Positions 28,651 through 38,225 of a stretch of DNA of 64,000 bases are shown here, piece after piece. How positions within the stretch are numbered: position 1 is the first letter of the stretch; every line of letters begins with the position of its first letter. The translations under genes and the position numbers were made by a program. The DNA lies in NCBI RefSeq assembly GCF_020509005.1, contig NC_063022.1:2046001-2110000 (forward strand). Direction: 5' to 3'. Under the pieces are notes generated by a model. That model saw only the letters and a list, made by a program, of their open reading frames with translations, did no database searches and was not told the origin of the DNA. This DNA is from Fulvia fulva (Eukaryota; Ascomycota; Dothideomycetes; Mycosphaerellales; Mycosphaerellaceae).

Positions 28651-29041
28651 TATTATAGTTCGAGATTCTAAGGAATTATAGCTACTTATTTTACGGGAGA
28701 ATCCGAAACTAATCAGCTTAGAGACCTTAGTAACTAAGCGCTCAGTCTAATCAGTATACTCAGTAATTAGTCTAATCAGTATGCTTAGTAATCAGTCTAA
28801 TCAGTGTGCTTAGTAATCAGTCTGATTAGTATGCTTAGTAATTAGTCTAATTAGTTAATTAGTCACGCTAAGACATAGCACTATATAGACGACGCTTCTT
28901 TACGAGTAGATAGGAGCCTCGTGCTCAACTTATTTTAAGTATATACTATATACTATTTAGGACTACTACCTTCTTAACGAGTCAGAGACATTACTATAAA
29001 GATCTAAGCCCGGTTAGGATAACGTATAGCGGTTCCTAACA
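28651..29041 (+). repeat. 5' LTR of the gag-only element, with internal tandem repeats
   Basis: Starts TATTATAGTTCG (TGTTACGGTTCG before RIP) and ends CCTAACA. Four or more units of about 25 bp of the type CAGTCTAATCAGTATGCTTA occupy roughly 28742-28858. A TATATAG motif is at 28882-28888, 39 nt before GTGCTCAA. Confidence 0.8.
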
Positions 29042-29129
29042 ACTTTAAGCACCACTACTAGGGCCCTTTATATATATTAGAGAGAGACGCTACCCGGAGT
29101 CCGTTACGACAATAGCTATAGTTAACTAG

Positions 29130-30080
29130 TATTACGGAACGAATGAGCGAAATGTCGATTACTAGAAGCGGAAAACGATTAACACCCTCTATAAGCTCGA
29201 ACAGTATATACGAGTATACTAAGGCACCTAAGGTGTTACTACCGGAGACGTTCGATAGGATATAAGGGAAGCTAGAGGCTTTTTAGCTATAGGTTCAGCT
29301 GTACCTCTACTTTAACGCCTAACAGTTTAATAGCGAGGCCTCTAAGGTCTTATACGCCGTATCCTTCCTAAGGGGTAGGGCAGCCCGGGGGTTTAGACTA
29401 TACCTTAAAGACTGGCTTAATAACTAGGACGAAGGAGACGACCCGAAGACAGAAACCCGGAAGATATTTACCGACTACGATAAGTTTAAGATCAAACTAA
29501 ATGATCTCTACGGGATACCTAATAAAGAGGTTTATACCGACCGACATATCCGATAACTCCGACAAAACACCTTAGTCGTAGTCTATACCTCTAAGTTCTA
29601 AGGATATACCGCCGACCTCGAATAGAACGACGTAGCGTTCAGATCCTAGTTCTACCTAGGCTTAAAAGACAACGTTAAAGCCGAATTATCTCGAAACTCT
29701 AGTCTTACTAGCTTGGCCGCGATAGCTAAGGCTACAAAGGAAATCGACGAGAGACTCTAGGAGCTGAAGTACGACCGATTCGTATAACCTAGATTTTAGA
29801 GACCCGCGAGAAGCGGAAGAGGGGGCTTTAAGGCCAGAAGTTATAACCCTAATTATAGAGAGCCGATAGAGCTCGACGCTACGGAAAGGCGCGGACGGAG
29901 CAAGTAGTTAACGAGAGATCTAACTTGCTATATATATAGAAAGAAAGGCTGCTATACTAGAGACTATCCGAAGAAGAATATTGTTAGCCGCGAGTTCAAC
30001 GCTATAGATCGGGTAACGACGACGTACGGGGAATACGAGAACTTCTTCTCGAAATCTGCTTAGTAGAAACGACCTAACGA
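29130..30080 (+). pseudogene. Gag remnant of the gag-only element
   Basis: The plus-strand frame from about 29215 reads as a retrotransposon Gag core (PETFDRI, FLRGRAARGF, KLNDLYGIPNKEV), followed by a basic linker. A zinc-knuckle remnant follows near 29930-29980 whose second cysteine has become tyrosine (CYIYRKKGCYTRDYP). Stops are TAG/TAA throughout, so the protein is not made. Confidence 0.7.
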
Positions 30081-30249
30081 CAAGGCATCAAACAGCGGCT
30101 TCTTGATTTGATGACCTAGAAAAACAGAAGTTAACAATAGTAACGGATAAAAGACTACTAGAACAACGACTTACGACGATAAGGCTAGAGGAGGCGCGAC
30201 CTAAGGAAAGGAAGGATCGTATAGCTAGTTCTAATCCTAGACCGACATC

Positions 30250-30640
30250 TACTAAGGATCGAACTCCTTAGACGACGGCGCGGTCTCTACCCTAGTAGAC
30301 TCCTTCACTTCTTCCTCTTCCGCCGCCTCGAGATCTTCGAGCTCCTTCGCTATAGCGTCGTCGGCCTTACCGGACGCGAGGCGAAGCTGTTTACGAAGAC
30401 GGATCTTCTTCGCCTTTTAGCGAATAATGCGCTAAGCGAGCTCGGCCTACTAATAGAGAAGCTCTACCTCCTTCTCCTCCGTACGCTCGAGATCTCGCTA
30501 AAGGCTATTACGAATGTCGCGAAACCTCGTCTACTCGGGTGCGGATAGGGTCACGTCGTAATTAGAATAACCCTTCCTTATACACTCCGAGCATTTTCCC
30601 GACCGGGGCGAGACGACACATTTTGGGCGCTACTCGGTAG
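30250..30640 (-). pseudogene. antisense zinc-type, coiled-coil reading frame inside the gag-only element
   Basis: On the minus strand the frame reads CVVSPRSGKCSECIRKG (about 30575-30630), a Cys-rich motif of C-x9-C-x2-C form. It is followed by a long Glu/Lys/Leu helix (KKIRLRKQLRLASGKADD, about 30350-30420) and an acidic Ser/Thr tail. Similar Cys-motif plus coiled-coil proteins are, from memory, common in fungal genomes next to LTR elements; their function is not known to me. A few RIP-type stops break the frame. Lying antisense between gag and the 3' LTR, it is probably cargo or an accessory gene. Confidence 0.5.
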
Positions 30641-30841
30641 TAGCGACTCGAGCGGACCGATAGTAATAGTAGGGGGCTATCTTAATACCGGATCGTTATA
30701 TGTCGATAGCGAGGGCTTGTCGACGAAGAGAACTTTTAGAAGAAATAGAAGAAGGAGACATTGCGATGCCTAGGCAAATAACGAAGAATAGCGGGCTTAT
30801 ATAAGAAGTTCCGGGACGGAACTAAGCTAGAAGGGGGATAG

Positions 30842-31232
30842 TATTACGGTTCGAGATTCTAAGGAATTATAGCTACTTATTTTGCGGGAGAATCCAAAAC
30901 TGATTAGCTTAGAGACCTTAGTAACTAAGCGCTCAGTCTGATTAGTATGCTTAGTAATCAGTCTGATTAGTATACTTAGTGATCAGTCTGATTAGTGTGC
31001 TTAGTAATTAGTCTGATCAGTGTGCTTAGTGATTAGTCTGATTAGTTGATTAGTTACGCTAAGATATAGTACTATATAGACGACGCTTCTTTACGAGTAG
31101 ATAGGAGCCTCGTGCTTAACTCATTTTAAGTATACACTATATACTGTTTGGGACTACTACCTTCTTAACGAGTTAGAGACATTACTATAAAGATCTAAGC
31201 CCGGTTAGGATAACGTATAGCGGTTCCTAACA
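30842..31232 (+). repeat. 3' LTR of the gag-only element
   Basis: 391 bp, same length as the 5' LTR, and it carries the same tandem array (about 30931-31050). Differences from the 5' LTR are overwhelmingly C/T and G/A. It is preceded by AAGCTAGAAGGGGGATAG, a suitable polypurine tract. Confidence 0.8.
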
Positions 31233-31953
31233 CAACCTAAGGAATAGTTAGCTACGAAATCCGCGGTTAAGTACCCTACGAAGCTTATCTACTACCACCT
31301 TACGAGGGTATAGAGTAGTATAGTAACCTAACTACGAAGCGAATATATCGGCCTCTAGGGGTACCTATTATAGAGGAAGGTTCTAGAATATACGAATACT
31401 AGCTACCCCTACGGCTATTACTCCTAGAATGTACGATACGTACTCCTCGTCTATCCGAGGTAGTCGCTAGGAAGGGGGGAGTAGATAGTAAAGGCGAGGA
31501 ACCAGATGATTAGGGCACTTCTTAATAACGTTAAGGACCTACGGCGTATTACGAACTAGATACTAGAGAAGGGCTAGCTAGAATAGTACCGCCTAGTAGG
31601 AGTAGTATAAGAAGAGAGGATACGGCGTAGCGCGACGAGACCGGCTAGGAGCGGGGGCTAACGGGGTAGTAATATAGACTACGTACGTTTAGAGGGAAAG
31701 CTAATCTAGATAAGGAGAGGTCGGGGGCGGGAAGGGTTTTTACCTATTCGGGTTTCCCTTTGTACATAACAATAGATATATACCTATATAGGCCGAATAG
31801 GGGCCTAGAATAGGGGAATAACAAATCTATCTATCTATCTATCTATATATAAGCGCTTCGTTATTGCCTAATATACTGTTTTGTTTCAAACGTCGCGGTT
31901 TAACGCGACGATCGAGGAAGCCGAGTGCACTAGGTGTTTATGCTAGCGTTCTA

Positions 31954-32545
31954 CTCGTTATAGCCTAGCGTTGGGCGGCTTGCAATCGCGTCGAATCTCG
32001 AAGCTAACGTAACTCTGTTGCGGCCTTTGTGCATATAAAGTACGAAAGACGCCAAGATCCTTGGCCAAAGTGGTTGGAAGAAGGCTCAAAAACCGGTCAA
32101 CGATACATGCTCCAAGGCGTGAGCTTGGATCCTCCACACACGCTTGCGCTAGGATAGCAGGTCGAGAAGCACGCATCGAAATTTTTCCTCAAGGAGGTCG
32201 GGAAGTCGATGCTTACATGTATACAAGACCATGTGGCAAGCTTGGTCCGCGTGCAGTGAGCTGAACCATGGCGGCTTCATCCTCACTTTCAATCCTGGTG
32301 GGTGACAAGCGGGATTCCCGGCCTAGCGATGGAGAGACCTGCCAGACGCCATGTAGGACGTCGTCGGAGACTGCGAATATGGTGGAAACATTGGTGAGAC
32401 TCCTGAGCCTTGTCGTGTCAAGTCGTTGTTGGCGATGTGGCGAAGTATGTTTGCCGCAGAGCAGCCTCAGACTTGATTGATCCCTGGTCGCGGAGGTGCA
32501 CTCGTTCGGAGGGCGATGAAGATAGGCTGACGTCTTGAATGACAG
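31954..32545. other. host sequence right of the island; possible first exon(s) of the NTF2-like paralogue
   Basis: Composition returns to host-like after the TA at 31952-31953. A plus-strand frame at 32268-32480 begins MAASSSLSILV and could be an upstream exon of the gene remnant at 32546, whose visible coding part starts at a good acceptor (GACAG). No donor could be fixed, so no exon is claimed. Confidence 0.35.
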
Positions 32546-33045
32546 TCCACCACTGCCGTCGAAGGCATCAACACGCGATCGTTCGCGGAGGCTAAGAACA
32601 GCGGGCTGTTCGCACCCGGCTTCGAGGCGAAGTTCGATGACGTGCAGGCAGCGACATCACTGTCAGAGCATGCAGACTATCTTCGAGAGGTCGCAAAGGC
32701 ACATCCGGAGTACAGCGCGAAGGTGGTGAATGTTTCCTCAGATGTGGATGAGGAGAGTGGCTGTGAGTATGGGCAGGGACGATGTACGGCCATGCACCCA
32801 CCAGCACATAGACTGACTGCGGCTGCTAGCTGCCACCGTGTACATGCTGATGAGCGTCCTTGGCCGGTCGACACCCATTCGTCGTCAGGCAATGAGCATC
32901 GTCCGCTGGGCGAGGCACGAAGAGGGCAATTGGCGTAAGTCGCGGTCCGAGATGTGCTTGCTGTGTCGTTAGCTGACCTCGTGTAGTCATCACAAGTGCG
33001 TCGACCATCAGAGGCATGACTGCATCGGATCTGCCGGGCGCGTGA
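32546..33045 (+). pseudogene. paralogue of the NTF2/SnoaL-like gene, incomplete or decayed
   Basis: Segments 32546-32762, 32830-32934 and 32987-33045 join in frame through GT-AG introns and align with the whole conserved part of the protein at 7309-7865. Examples are AHPEYSAKVVNVSSDVDEESG against KHPEYHVEVVNVSADVDEESG, and RRQAMSIVRWARHEEGNW against RRQSVSVVEWMRRDGQW. The first intron is at the same position. The second intron is extra, and the C-terminus is shorter and divergent. No start codon is visible in frame upstream: a TGA lies at 32540-32542, before the acceptor. It may be a real gene with an undetected first exon or a pseudogene. Confidence 0.55.
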
Positions 33046-33474
33046 GAGTGAGCGTATTGCACCAAAGGCGGTACGTCTATCGTTGATGATGTTGATAGGA
33101 TAGATGGAGAAAGAGAAGGAAGCATCATCAATGCCATGGATCTCACATCTGCAGTGCCATGATAGTCTGCATCATGTGCGGAGGGCCATCGCTAATGTGC
33201 TCCAGATGACCAGCATCTCGATACATTCCGCGGCAGTTTGAGATTGTAGACGCGTAGACGCAGGGCAGCTGTGTATCCCTTTGCATTCCAACCAGACTCT
33301 CCTGTGGTCGCAGCAAAACCAGACCACCTCGTATCGTCTCTGCTACTCACCACACATCGACGCGATCTACAGAGTCTGCTACTGCTTCGATATTGTTTGG
33401 CTTCCAGGAATCGGTCGTACGACGTAGAGGAAGTTATCTTGTCGTGGACAGTCGCGTCTCTGCGCGCATTGAGC
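33046..33474. other. upstream region of the chitin-binding wall protein gene
   Basis: No gene is recognised. The wall-protein frame is open upstream to 33271, but that part lacks a signal peptide, so it is taken as leader. Confidence 0.4.
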
Positions 33475-36340
33475 ATGTTCGGCAATGGCATAGCGCTTGG
33501 AATCGCGATCCTATCGCTACCTACCGCAGTACCTTCAGAGCTGGTCACGATCACGGCCTATCCGACTACTTGCGGCGCAATATACACTACCGTGACCTCA
33601 AGCTCCGTTCTCAGCAACAGCAGCGCGGCCATCAGTACTGCCACTGAGTCTATCTTGAGCATAGAGTTCTCATCGACAGCGTCCTCTTCAGCACAGTCCT
33701 CTTCGACACAGTCCTCTTCGACAGCGTCCTCTTCGACACAGTCCTCGTCGGTATCGGTCCCGACAACCCAGTCTTCATTAACAGAATCGTCGTCCGCGGA
33801 ATTCTCATCGTCACAGTCTGGCCTACCGCAATACCCTCTTGATCCATACACCACCACATCATCCACTACCGAACAATTCAGTACGACACAAACGCCTGCG
33901 ACTTATTCGCCGACGCCAGTGTCAGATGTAGCATTGAACGAGGGCAGCATACCATTCGTGCTACAGATCAACCCGGGAGTGCCAGGCAGGAAGCGACAAG
34001 CAGGTCAGGCGACCTACATTGACGCGGACGGATATGTCACGGCAAACGCGAGCCAGGCGGTGCAATATGTTATTGGAAATGGCACGTTGACCAGCACAGC
34101 AGGTGGCTGGGTTTCCACCTACGAGGGGGTCAACATCATGCCATTTGCTATGTCTTCGATACGGGCTACGATCGACACAGTATTCGCTTTCGAGGATCTC
34201 AAGCTGCATTGGAACAACACAGCTTTCGATGGAGGTGCGGCACAATTCTACACCGTACCGGCCAGTACTAGCGGAGCACCTGCGCAAGTCGTCTTGCGTC
34301 TTGCGGGTCCTATCCAGTCAAACTTCAAATCCGTCACTTTCGCAGTGCAGCCAGCTGCAGAGTTGTTCGTCGAATCGTCAAGTGCTATCGATATTGCCAC
34401 AACTCCGATCATCGTACCTGTGGAAAGTGTGACCGCCCCATCTTCAGCGATAGCCAGTGTCACGTCCAGTGTGGCAATCGAGGATGGGCAAGAAGTCACA
34501 ACGGCCATCATTATACCCTCGAGCACGACCGCGAATGTGGCACCAAGTGGCACATGCGGTCCAGAAGTTGGCACCAACTGCTATGGCGCATTCTCTGGCA
34601 ACTGTTGCAGCACTTTTGGCTTCTGCGGATCTGGGCCTGAGTATTGTGGGTCTGGTTGCCAGCCAGGGTTCGGGATATGCGACACGCTGCTTGCCAGCAG
34701 CTCGGCCAGTGAAGCAAGCTCGGCGGTATCATCTTCATCAACACTGTACTATGCCACAGAATCCTCGGTCGCACCGATTTCAAGCTCGGAGATTTACATA
34801 CCCACCAACTTTTTCAGCACTTTTGGCACGGTATCCTCATCGGGACCGACACCGCTGGTATCCAGCGCCAGCTTCTCTACCGCCATTGGCTCTCAGTATG
34901 TCGGTGTCAGCACTTCCAGCTTTGCAAGCTCCGCGGTCACGTTGAGCAGTGAACTGCCAAGTAGTACTCTGCCGATCTACTTTTCAACAGCATCGCCCGT
35001 GGTACCTAACAATCCGTCCCCGAGCTCTGAGGCTGAGCAATCAAGTACCTCCAGCACTTCATCATCGGTGACGGATACAACATCCGTCTCGTCTCTCTCC
35101 ACCACGAGTACATTCATGTCAAGCATCACCAATCTCGAGGTCTTCCCTTCGATTGTGCCGGACTCGACTACATCAGCGTCCAGTGTTACAGATCTTGAGG
35201 TCTTCCCTTCGATTGTGCCAGATCCGACTTCGACAGCCTCCAGTCTGACAGACCTTGAAGTCTTCCCTTCAATTGTGCCAGATATTACCACCACGTCGAC
35301 CTTCAGCCCTAGTAGTGCGAGCGTCAGTGCAGATTCCTCGGACTCCAGCATGGTCTCGTCGTCTTCCGCGTCAAGCTCAAGCTCTAGCAGCTCTACATCG
35401 ACGATGTTCAGCTCATCTTCAAGCTCCAGCGCTACGATCTCGTCCACGGTCCCGCTTACGACATTGTCATCCTCATCTTCATCTTCGTCAAGCTCTCTGA
35501 GCCTTGCAAGCCTCGAGAACTCGGCGCCTATGCCAATCTTGCCAAGCTCCGATATCTCGATTCTGCCATACTCAACTACCACCACCTCGTCAGCAAGCGC
35601 AACCAGCAATTCTGTGCTTTCGTCGTCAACACCGGTCATTGTCTCGTCATATATACTCTCTGCAAGCTCGGCGTCGTCATCTTTGTCCTCAGCGAGCAGT
35701 AGCTATCTCGTCTTGACCTCCCCAACAGCTTGCAACTTCGGTGATCCACCCACATTTGACGAAGACGACAGCTACGAGCGCATCGATCTACCACAGCCCA
35801 TGTACATCGGCACTTCCTCATCCACCGCTTCCTTCGCCGCAGTCAACGGCCTCCTGTCCATCACCTTAGGCACTGCAGAGTATCAATACAACGAGCTGCC
35901 ATCGACAGAGCTACCGGCTGGGACTGTAGCTCCGTACTGGGCAGATCTGGCAGTCTACAGGATCAACGCTACTGGACCAGCACAAGGTCTCTTTTACCAA
36001 TTGGACGCCTCGGGTGTGACGTATGAGTGGTATCTCAACAGAGCTGGCAATAGAAACATAACGTTCCACTTCACGGTGCAGTATCGCTACGCGAATCCAG
36101 GTATATTCACGTACACTTATTACGATGTTGGTGATGGAGAGAATGGAGCTTTGGCGACTGTGGGGTTGCAGACGAGTGAGTGTCTGTCTGATTTCTAGAG
36201 GTATTGCACTCGCTGACATCTTGATAGGCACTACATCGGGCTACACGATGAGCTACAATTCGACTGGGAACATTACGCCGGGGTTGGTCGTGACCTGTGA
36301 CACGAACACGAACACTTGCACGAGGCCGGCACCCTCATGA
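33475..36340 (+). CDS. Ser/Thr-rich chitin-binding (CBM18) cell-wall protein
   Basis: Exons 33475-36175 and 36228-36340 give 937 aa. The ATG at 33475 is preferred to the upstream 33271 because it starts a signal peptide (MFGNGIALGIAILSLPTA). After a Ser/Thr run comes a folded domain (about residues 160-300, IPFVLQINPGVPG...), of the type found in fungal proteins as DUF7908 (from memory). A CBM18/hevein-like module with eight cysteines lies at about 359-403 (CGPEVGTNC to GIC). Then a long Ser/Thr stalk is present, with three exact-period 20-aa repeats containing LEVFPSIVPD (35101-35280). A C-terminal beta-rich domain (about 755-900) holds the motif PTFDEDDSYERIDLP. The stalk suggests heavy O-mannosylation and display at the wall; the CBM18 binds chitin. 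No GPI signal is visible. The function as adhesin or chitin shield is inference. Confidence 0.85.
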
Positions 36341-36574
36341 TGATGGAGGAGGTCGAAGGGGAAGGTATACATGATGGGACATTGCATAAGTCAGTAGAAT
36401 ACACATTGCCGCAACGATGAATACAACAATTTGGAGCATTTCTGAAGTACGTTTCGCGGTATCTTTGTCTTTACCTTCACTTTTCAGCCTGAGCGCGAGG
36501 TCCTTACGGACCTTTTGAACCCAACTCGATTTTATGATGCTCTGAGCAGTCGAAGACCTTATAGCAGATTCCAT
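36335..36574 (-). CDS. possible small tail-anchored membrane protein
   Basis: 79-aa minus-strand frame: a charged amphipathic N-terminal half (KVRKDLALRLKSEGKDKD) and a single hydrophobic segment (LQIVVFIVAAMCILLTYAM) near the C-terminus. This is the layout of tail-anchored ER or mitochondrial proteins. The last codons overlap the end of the convergent wall-protein gene by 6 nt. No family is recognised and no intron was found, so it may be chance. Confidence 0.3.
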   Translation of the reverse strand: MESAIRSSTAQSIIKSSWVQKVRKDLALRLKSEGKDKDTAKRTSEMLQIVVFIVAAMCILLTYAMSHHVYLPLRPPPSS

Positions 36575-36803
36575 TCCCGAAATGCTGGGAGGTCACCTCG
36601 TCATGTTCAGCAAGTAACAAAAGGTGAGAAGCTGTATCGTATGCATGAATTCACGTCAACTTCATATCGTTGCCATTTTTTCAGTGTCGATGCTAAAACG
36701 ACGCTTGACACGGCAGAAATGACCGCAACAATCCAAGCAAAAGAAGTAGAATAGAGACTAGAGCAATAGGCCAAGGCGAGACTGCCTCACGTTCTTGTAG
36801 GAG

Positions 36804-36813
36804 AAAAACAAAA
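36804..36813 (-). terminator. RNA polymerase III terminator of tRNA-Ala
   Basis: On the minus strand, TTTT followed by C-complement and TTTTT begins 5 nt after the tRNA 3' end, the normal Pol III stop signal. Confidence 0.8.
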
Positions 36814-36817
36814 CAAC

Positions 36818-36906
36818 TGGACTTGCTGGGAATCGAACCCAGGACCTTCAGCAAACTACGCAGCAGCAGATGCGAAGCAGACGTTATACCCCTAAACCAC
36901 AAGCCC
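36818..36906 (-). tRNA. tRNA-Ala(CGC) with a short intron
   Basis: 89-nt minus-strand gene. Acceptor stem GGGCTTG pairs with CAAGTCC, including the G3-U70 pair that marks tRNA-Ala; the discriminator base is A. The D arm (GGTTTAGGGGTAT), the variable loop and the T arm (CTGGG-TTCGATT-CCCAG) are all present. The anticodon loop reads TTCGCA with anticodon CGC at 36872-36874 (forward strand GCG). An intron of about 17-18 nt follows base 37. One mismatch in the anticodon stem (T-T) depends on where the intron ends. A and B boxes are intact. Confidence 0.88.
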
Positions 36907-37291
36907 TGCTATCTGCACGGTAATGTGCTGCCAAGCATTATCGAGATTGCGGGTGTGCGGTATATGTAAGCAAATGTTTTGAGTAGTAGATCTTGGTGAG
37001 CTAGAACTCCACCTTGTCCTGCTGCGTCGAGACAGAGCAGTCCTTCGGAGTGGCGTGGCGATTTTGACTGATCGATGCACTCTACAGGGGGCGGACCGTG
37101 TGTCGATGATTGAGGTTCGCGAGTGACATGAGTTGAGAAGGAAGGATGCGCGTCAGAGAAGTGTCAGGAAGTGTTCTGAGCTAGCGCCGGCTCTGGCCGA
37201 GCCAATTGATAGTGTCAGACCAATTCGGACTTCAATCTCAACTTCTCCCAAGTCTCCCACTTGACAACATCGCTGCCAGGGCCACATCACC
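36907..37291. other. region between tRNA-Ala and TGS1
   Basis: No gene is recognised. It holds the tRNA upstream flank on the minus strand and the TGS1 promoter and leader on the plus strand. Confidence 0.4.
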
Positions 37292-38065
37292 ATGGCCGCA
37301 GCAGATCAGGCTCCGGAAGGGGTGCACTACTACGAGACTGCCGAGGACGTGCCACAAGAGCTCGTGAAGTACTGGCACCAGCGACAGAAGATTTTCTCCA
37401 AGTATGATGAAGGCGTTTGGCTGACAGACGATGCATGGTTCGGCGTAACACCAGAGCCTATTGCGAAGTATGTGAGCCTCCAACATCGAGATGTCACAGA
37501 CAATCACTGACCTTCTTGCAGAAAGATCGCGGAACAAGTCGCCACCGCACCTGCCTCCAAGACCATGCTGATCGATGCATTCGCTGGGGTGGGAGGCAAT
37601 GTCATTGCTTTCGCCCTCTCAGGCCGCTGGAAACAGATCTTCGCAGTGGAGAAAGACGCGAAGACTCTTGCGTGCGCAAAACACAATGCCAAGATCTACG
37701 GCGTAGACAAGAAGATCTTCTGGATTCACGGTGACATCTTCGACCAGCTGAATGGCCGCTTCAAGACCACAGGCAAGAACGCTGTCATCTTCGGCAGTCC
37801 ACCTTGGGGCGGTCCTTCGTACACGGACTGGGACGTCTTCGATCTCTCATACATGGAGCCGTATTCCCTCGAGCGCCTTCATGACGCTGTCTCGGCAAGA
37901 TCAAAGGACTTCGTACTCTACCTTCCCAGGACGTCCGACGTACGGCAGATCGCAAAATATGCTGGCCGAGATGAGAAGCTCAAGGTCATCCACTACTGTA
38001 TGCATGGCTCCAGCAAGGCTTTGTGCGTCTACTATGGGACGTTTGAGTTTGACGAGACGACATGA
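37292..38065 (+). CDS. tgs1: trimethylguanosine synthase (cap hypermethylase)
   Basis: SAM-dependent methyltransferase converting the m7G cap of snRNAs and snoRNAs to 2,2,7-trimethylguanosine, in the nucleus/nucleolus. Exons 37292-37467 and 37522-38065 give 239 aa. Residues 1-60 contain the conserved N-terminal block (YWHQRQKIFSKYDEGVWLTD) that forms part of the active site. SAM-binding motif I is DAFAGVGGN. The catalytic motif IV is SPPWGGPSY with the tryptophan that stacks on m7G. The protein is short, as in fungi, without the long N-terminal extension of animal TGS1. It is convergent with the sulfite oxidase gene (160 bp between the stops). Confidence 0.93.
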
Positions 38066-38225
38066 GATGCAACCTTGGAACATATTGAAGTCGCATATGG
38101 TTTGGAGTCAGCCTATGGCTTGACACAAAAGGAAGCCATTCAGTACCAATTGGTCTGATATGGGGCATTCGTACGCCATTATCCACACTATGCACGAAAA
38201 CATCATAAGGTCGTTACTACGCGCT

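Larger units (their letters stand above)
28651..31232 (+). mobile_element. gag-only (LARD-like) gypsy-type LTR element with CAACC target duplication
   Basis: LTRs of 391 bp each (28651-29041 and 30842-31232). The flanking duplication is CAACC (28646-28650 and 31233-31237). The interior is 1800 bp: a gag remnant on the plus strand, then an antisense frame on the minus strand; no pol is present. It sits inside LINE copy B. Both LTRs contain a tandem array of about 25-bp units. TTAAGCAC at 29045-29052, just after the 5' LTR, complements GTGCTTAA in the 3' LTR (31112-31119; GTGCTCAA at 28921-28928 in the 5' LTR). Confidence 0.85.
26963..31852 (+). mobile_element. Tad-like LINE copy B, heavily RIP-damaged and split by two LTR elements
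   Basis: Segments 26963-27738, 28511-28650 and 31238 to about 31852 line up in order with ORF2 of copy A (FVDDTNILA near 27040; the end region SEYIGL near 31330; then the 3' UTR). The 3' tail is again an ATCT repeat (about 31830-31850). TpA content is far higher than in copy A, so copy B is older or was hit by more RIP rounds. It lacks everything upstream of mid-RT. Confidence 0.8.
8677..31953. mobile_element. TIR-bounded composite: small TA-target element filled with nested transposons
   Basis: The left repeat at 8679-8712 (starting GAACGCTAGCATAAACACC) and the right repeat at 31918-31951 are reverse complements over 34 bp with one G/A mismatch. Similarity fades but continues inward for about 20 bp more. 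Both are flanked outward by TA (8677-8678 and 31952-31953). This is what one expects from a Tc1/mariner-like or related MITE insertion duplicating TA. Only about 360 bp at the left (8679-9035) and 100 bp at the right (31853-31951) are not assigned to retrotransposons. The inference is that a roughly 460-bp element was colonised by about 22.8 kb of later insertions. The interior at 8740-9035 is AT-rich with no recognisable frame. Confidence 0.65.

Noticed and set aside
28742..31050. CRISPR-like appearance of 25-bp repeats
   Set aside because: Units are directly adjacent without unique spacers and lie inside LTRs of a eukaryotic retroelement.
34977..35639. 220-codon acidic minus-strand frame opposite the wall protein
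   Set aside because: Complement of the Ser/Thr repeat region; its composition is explained by TCN codons on the other strand.
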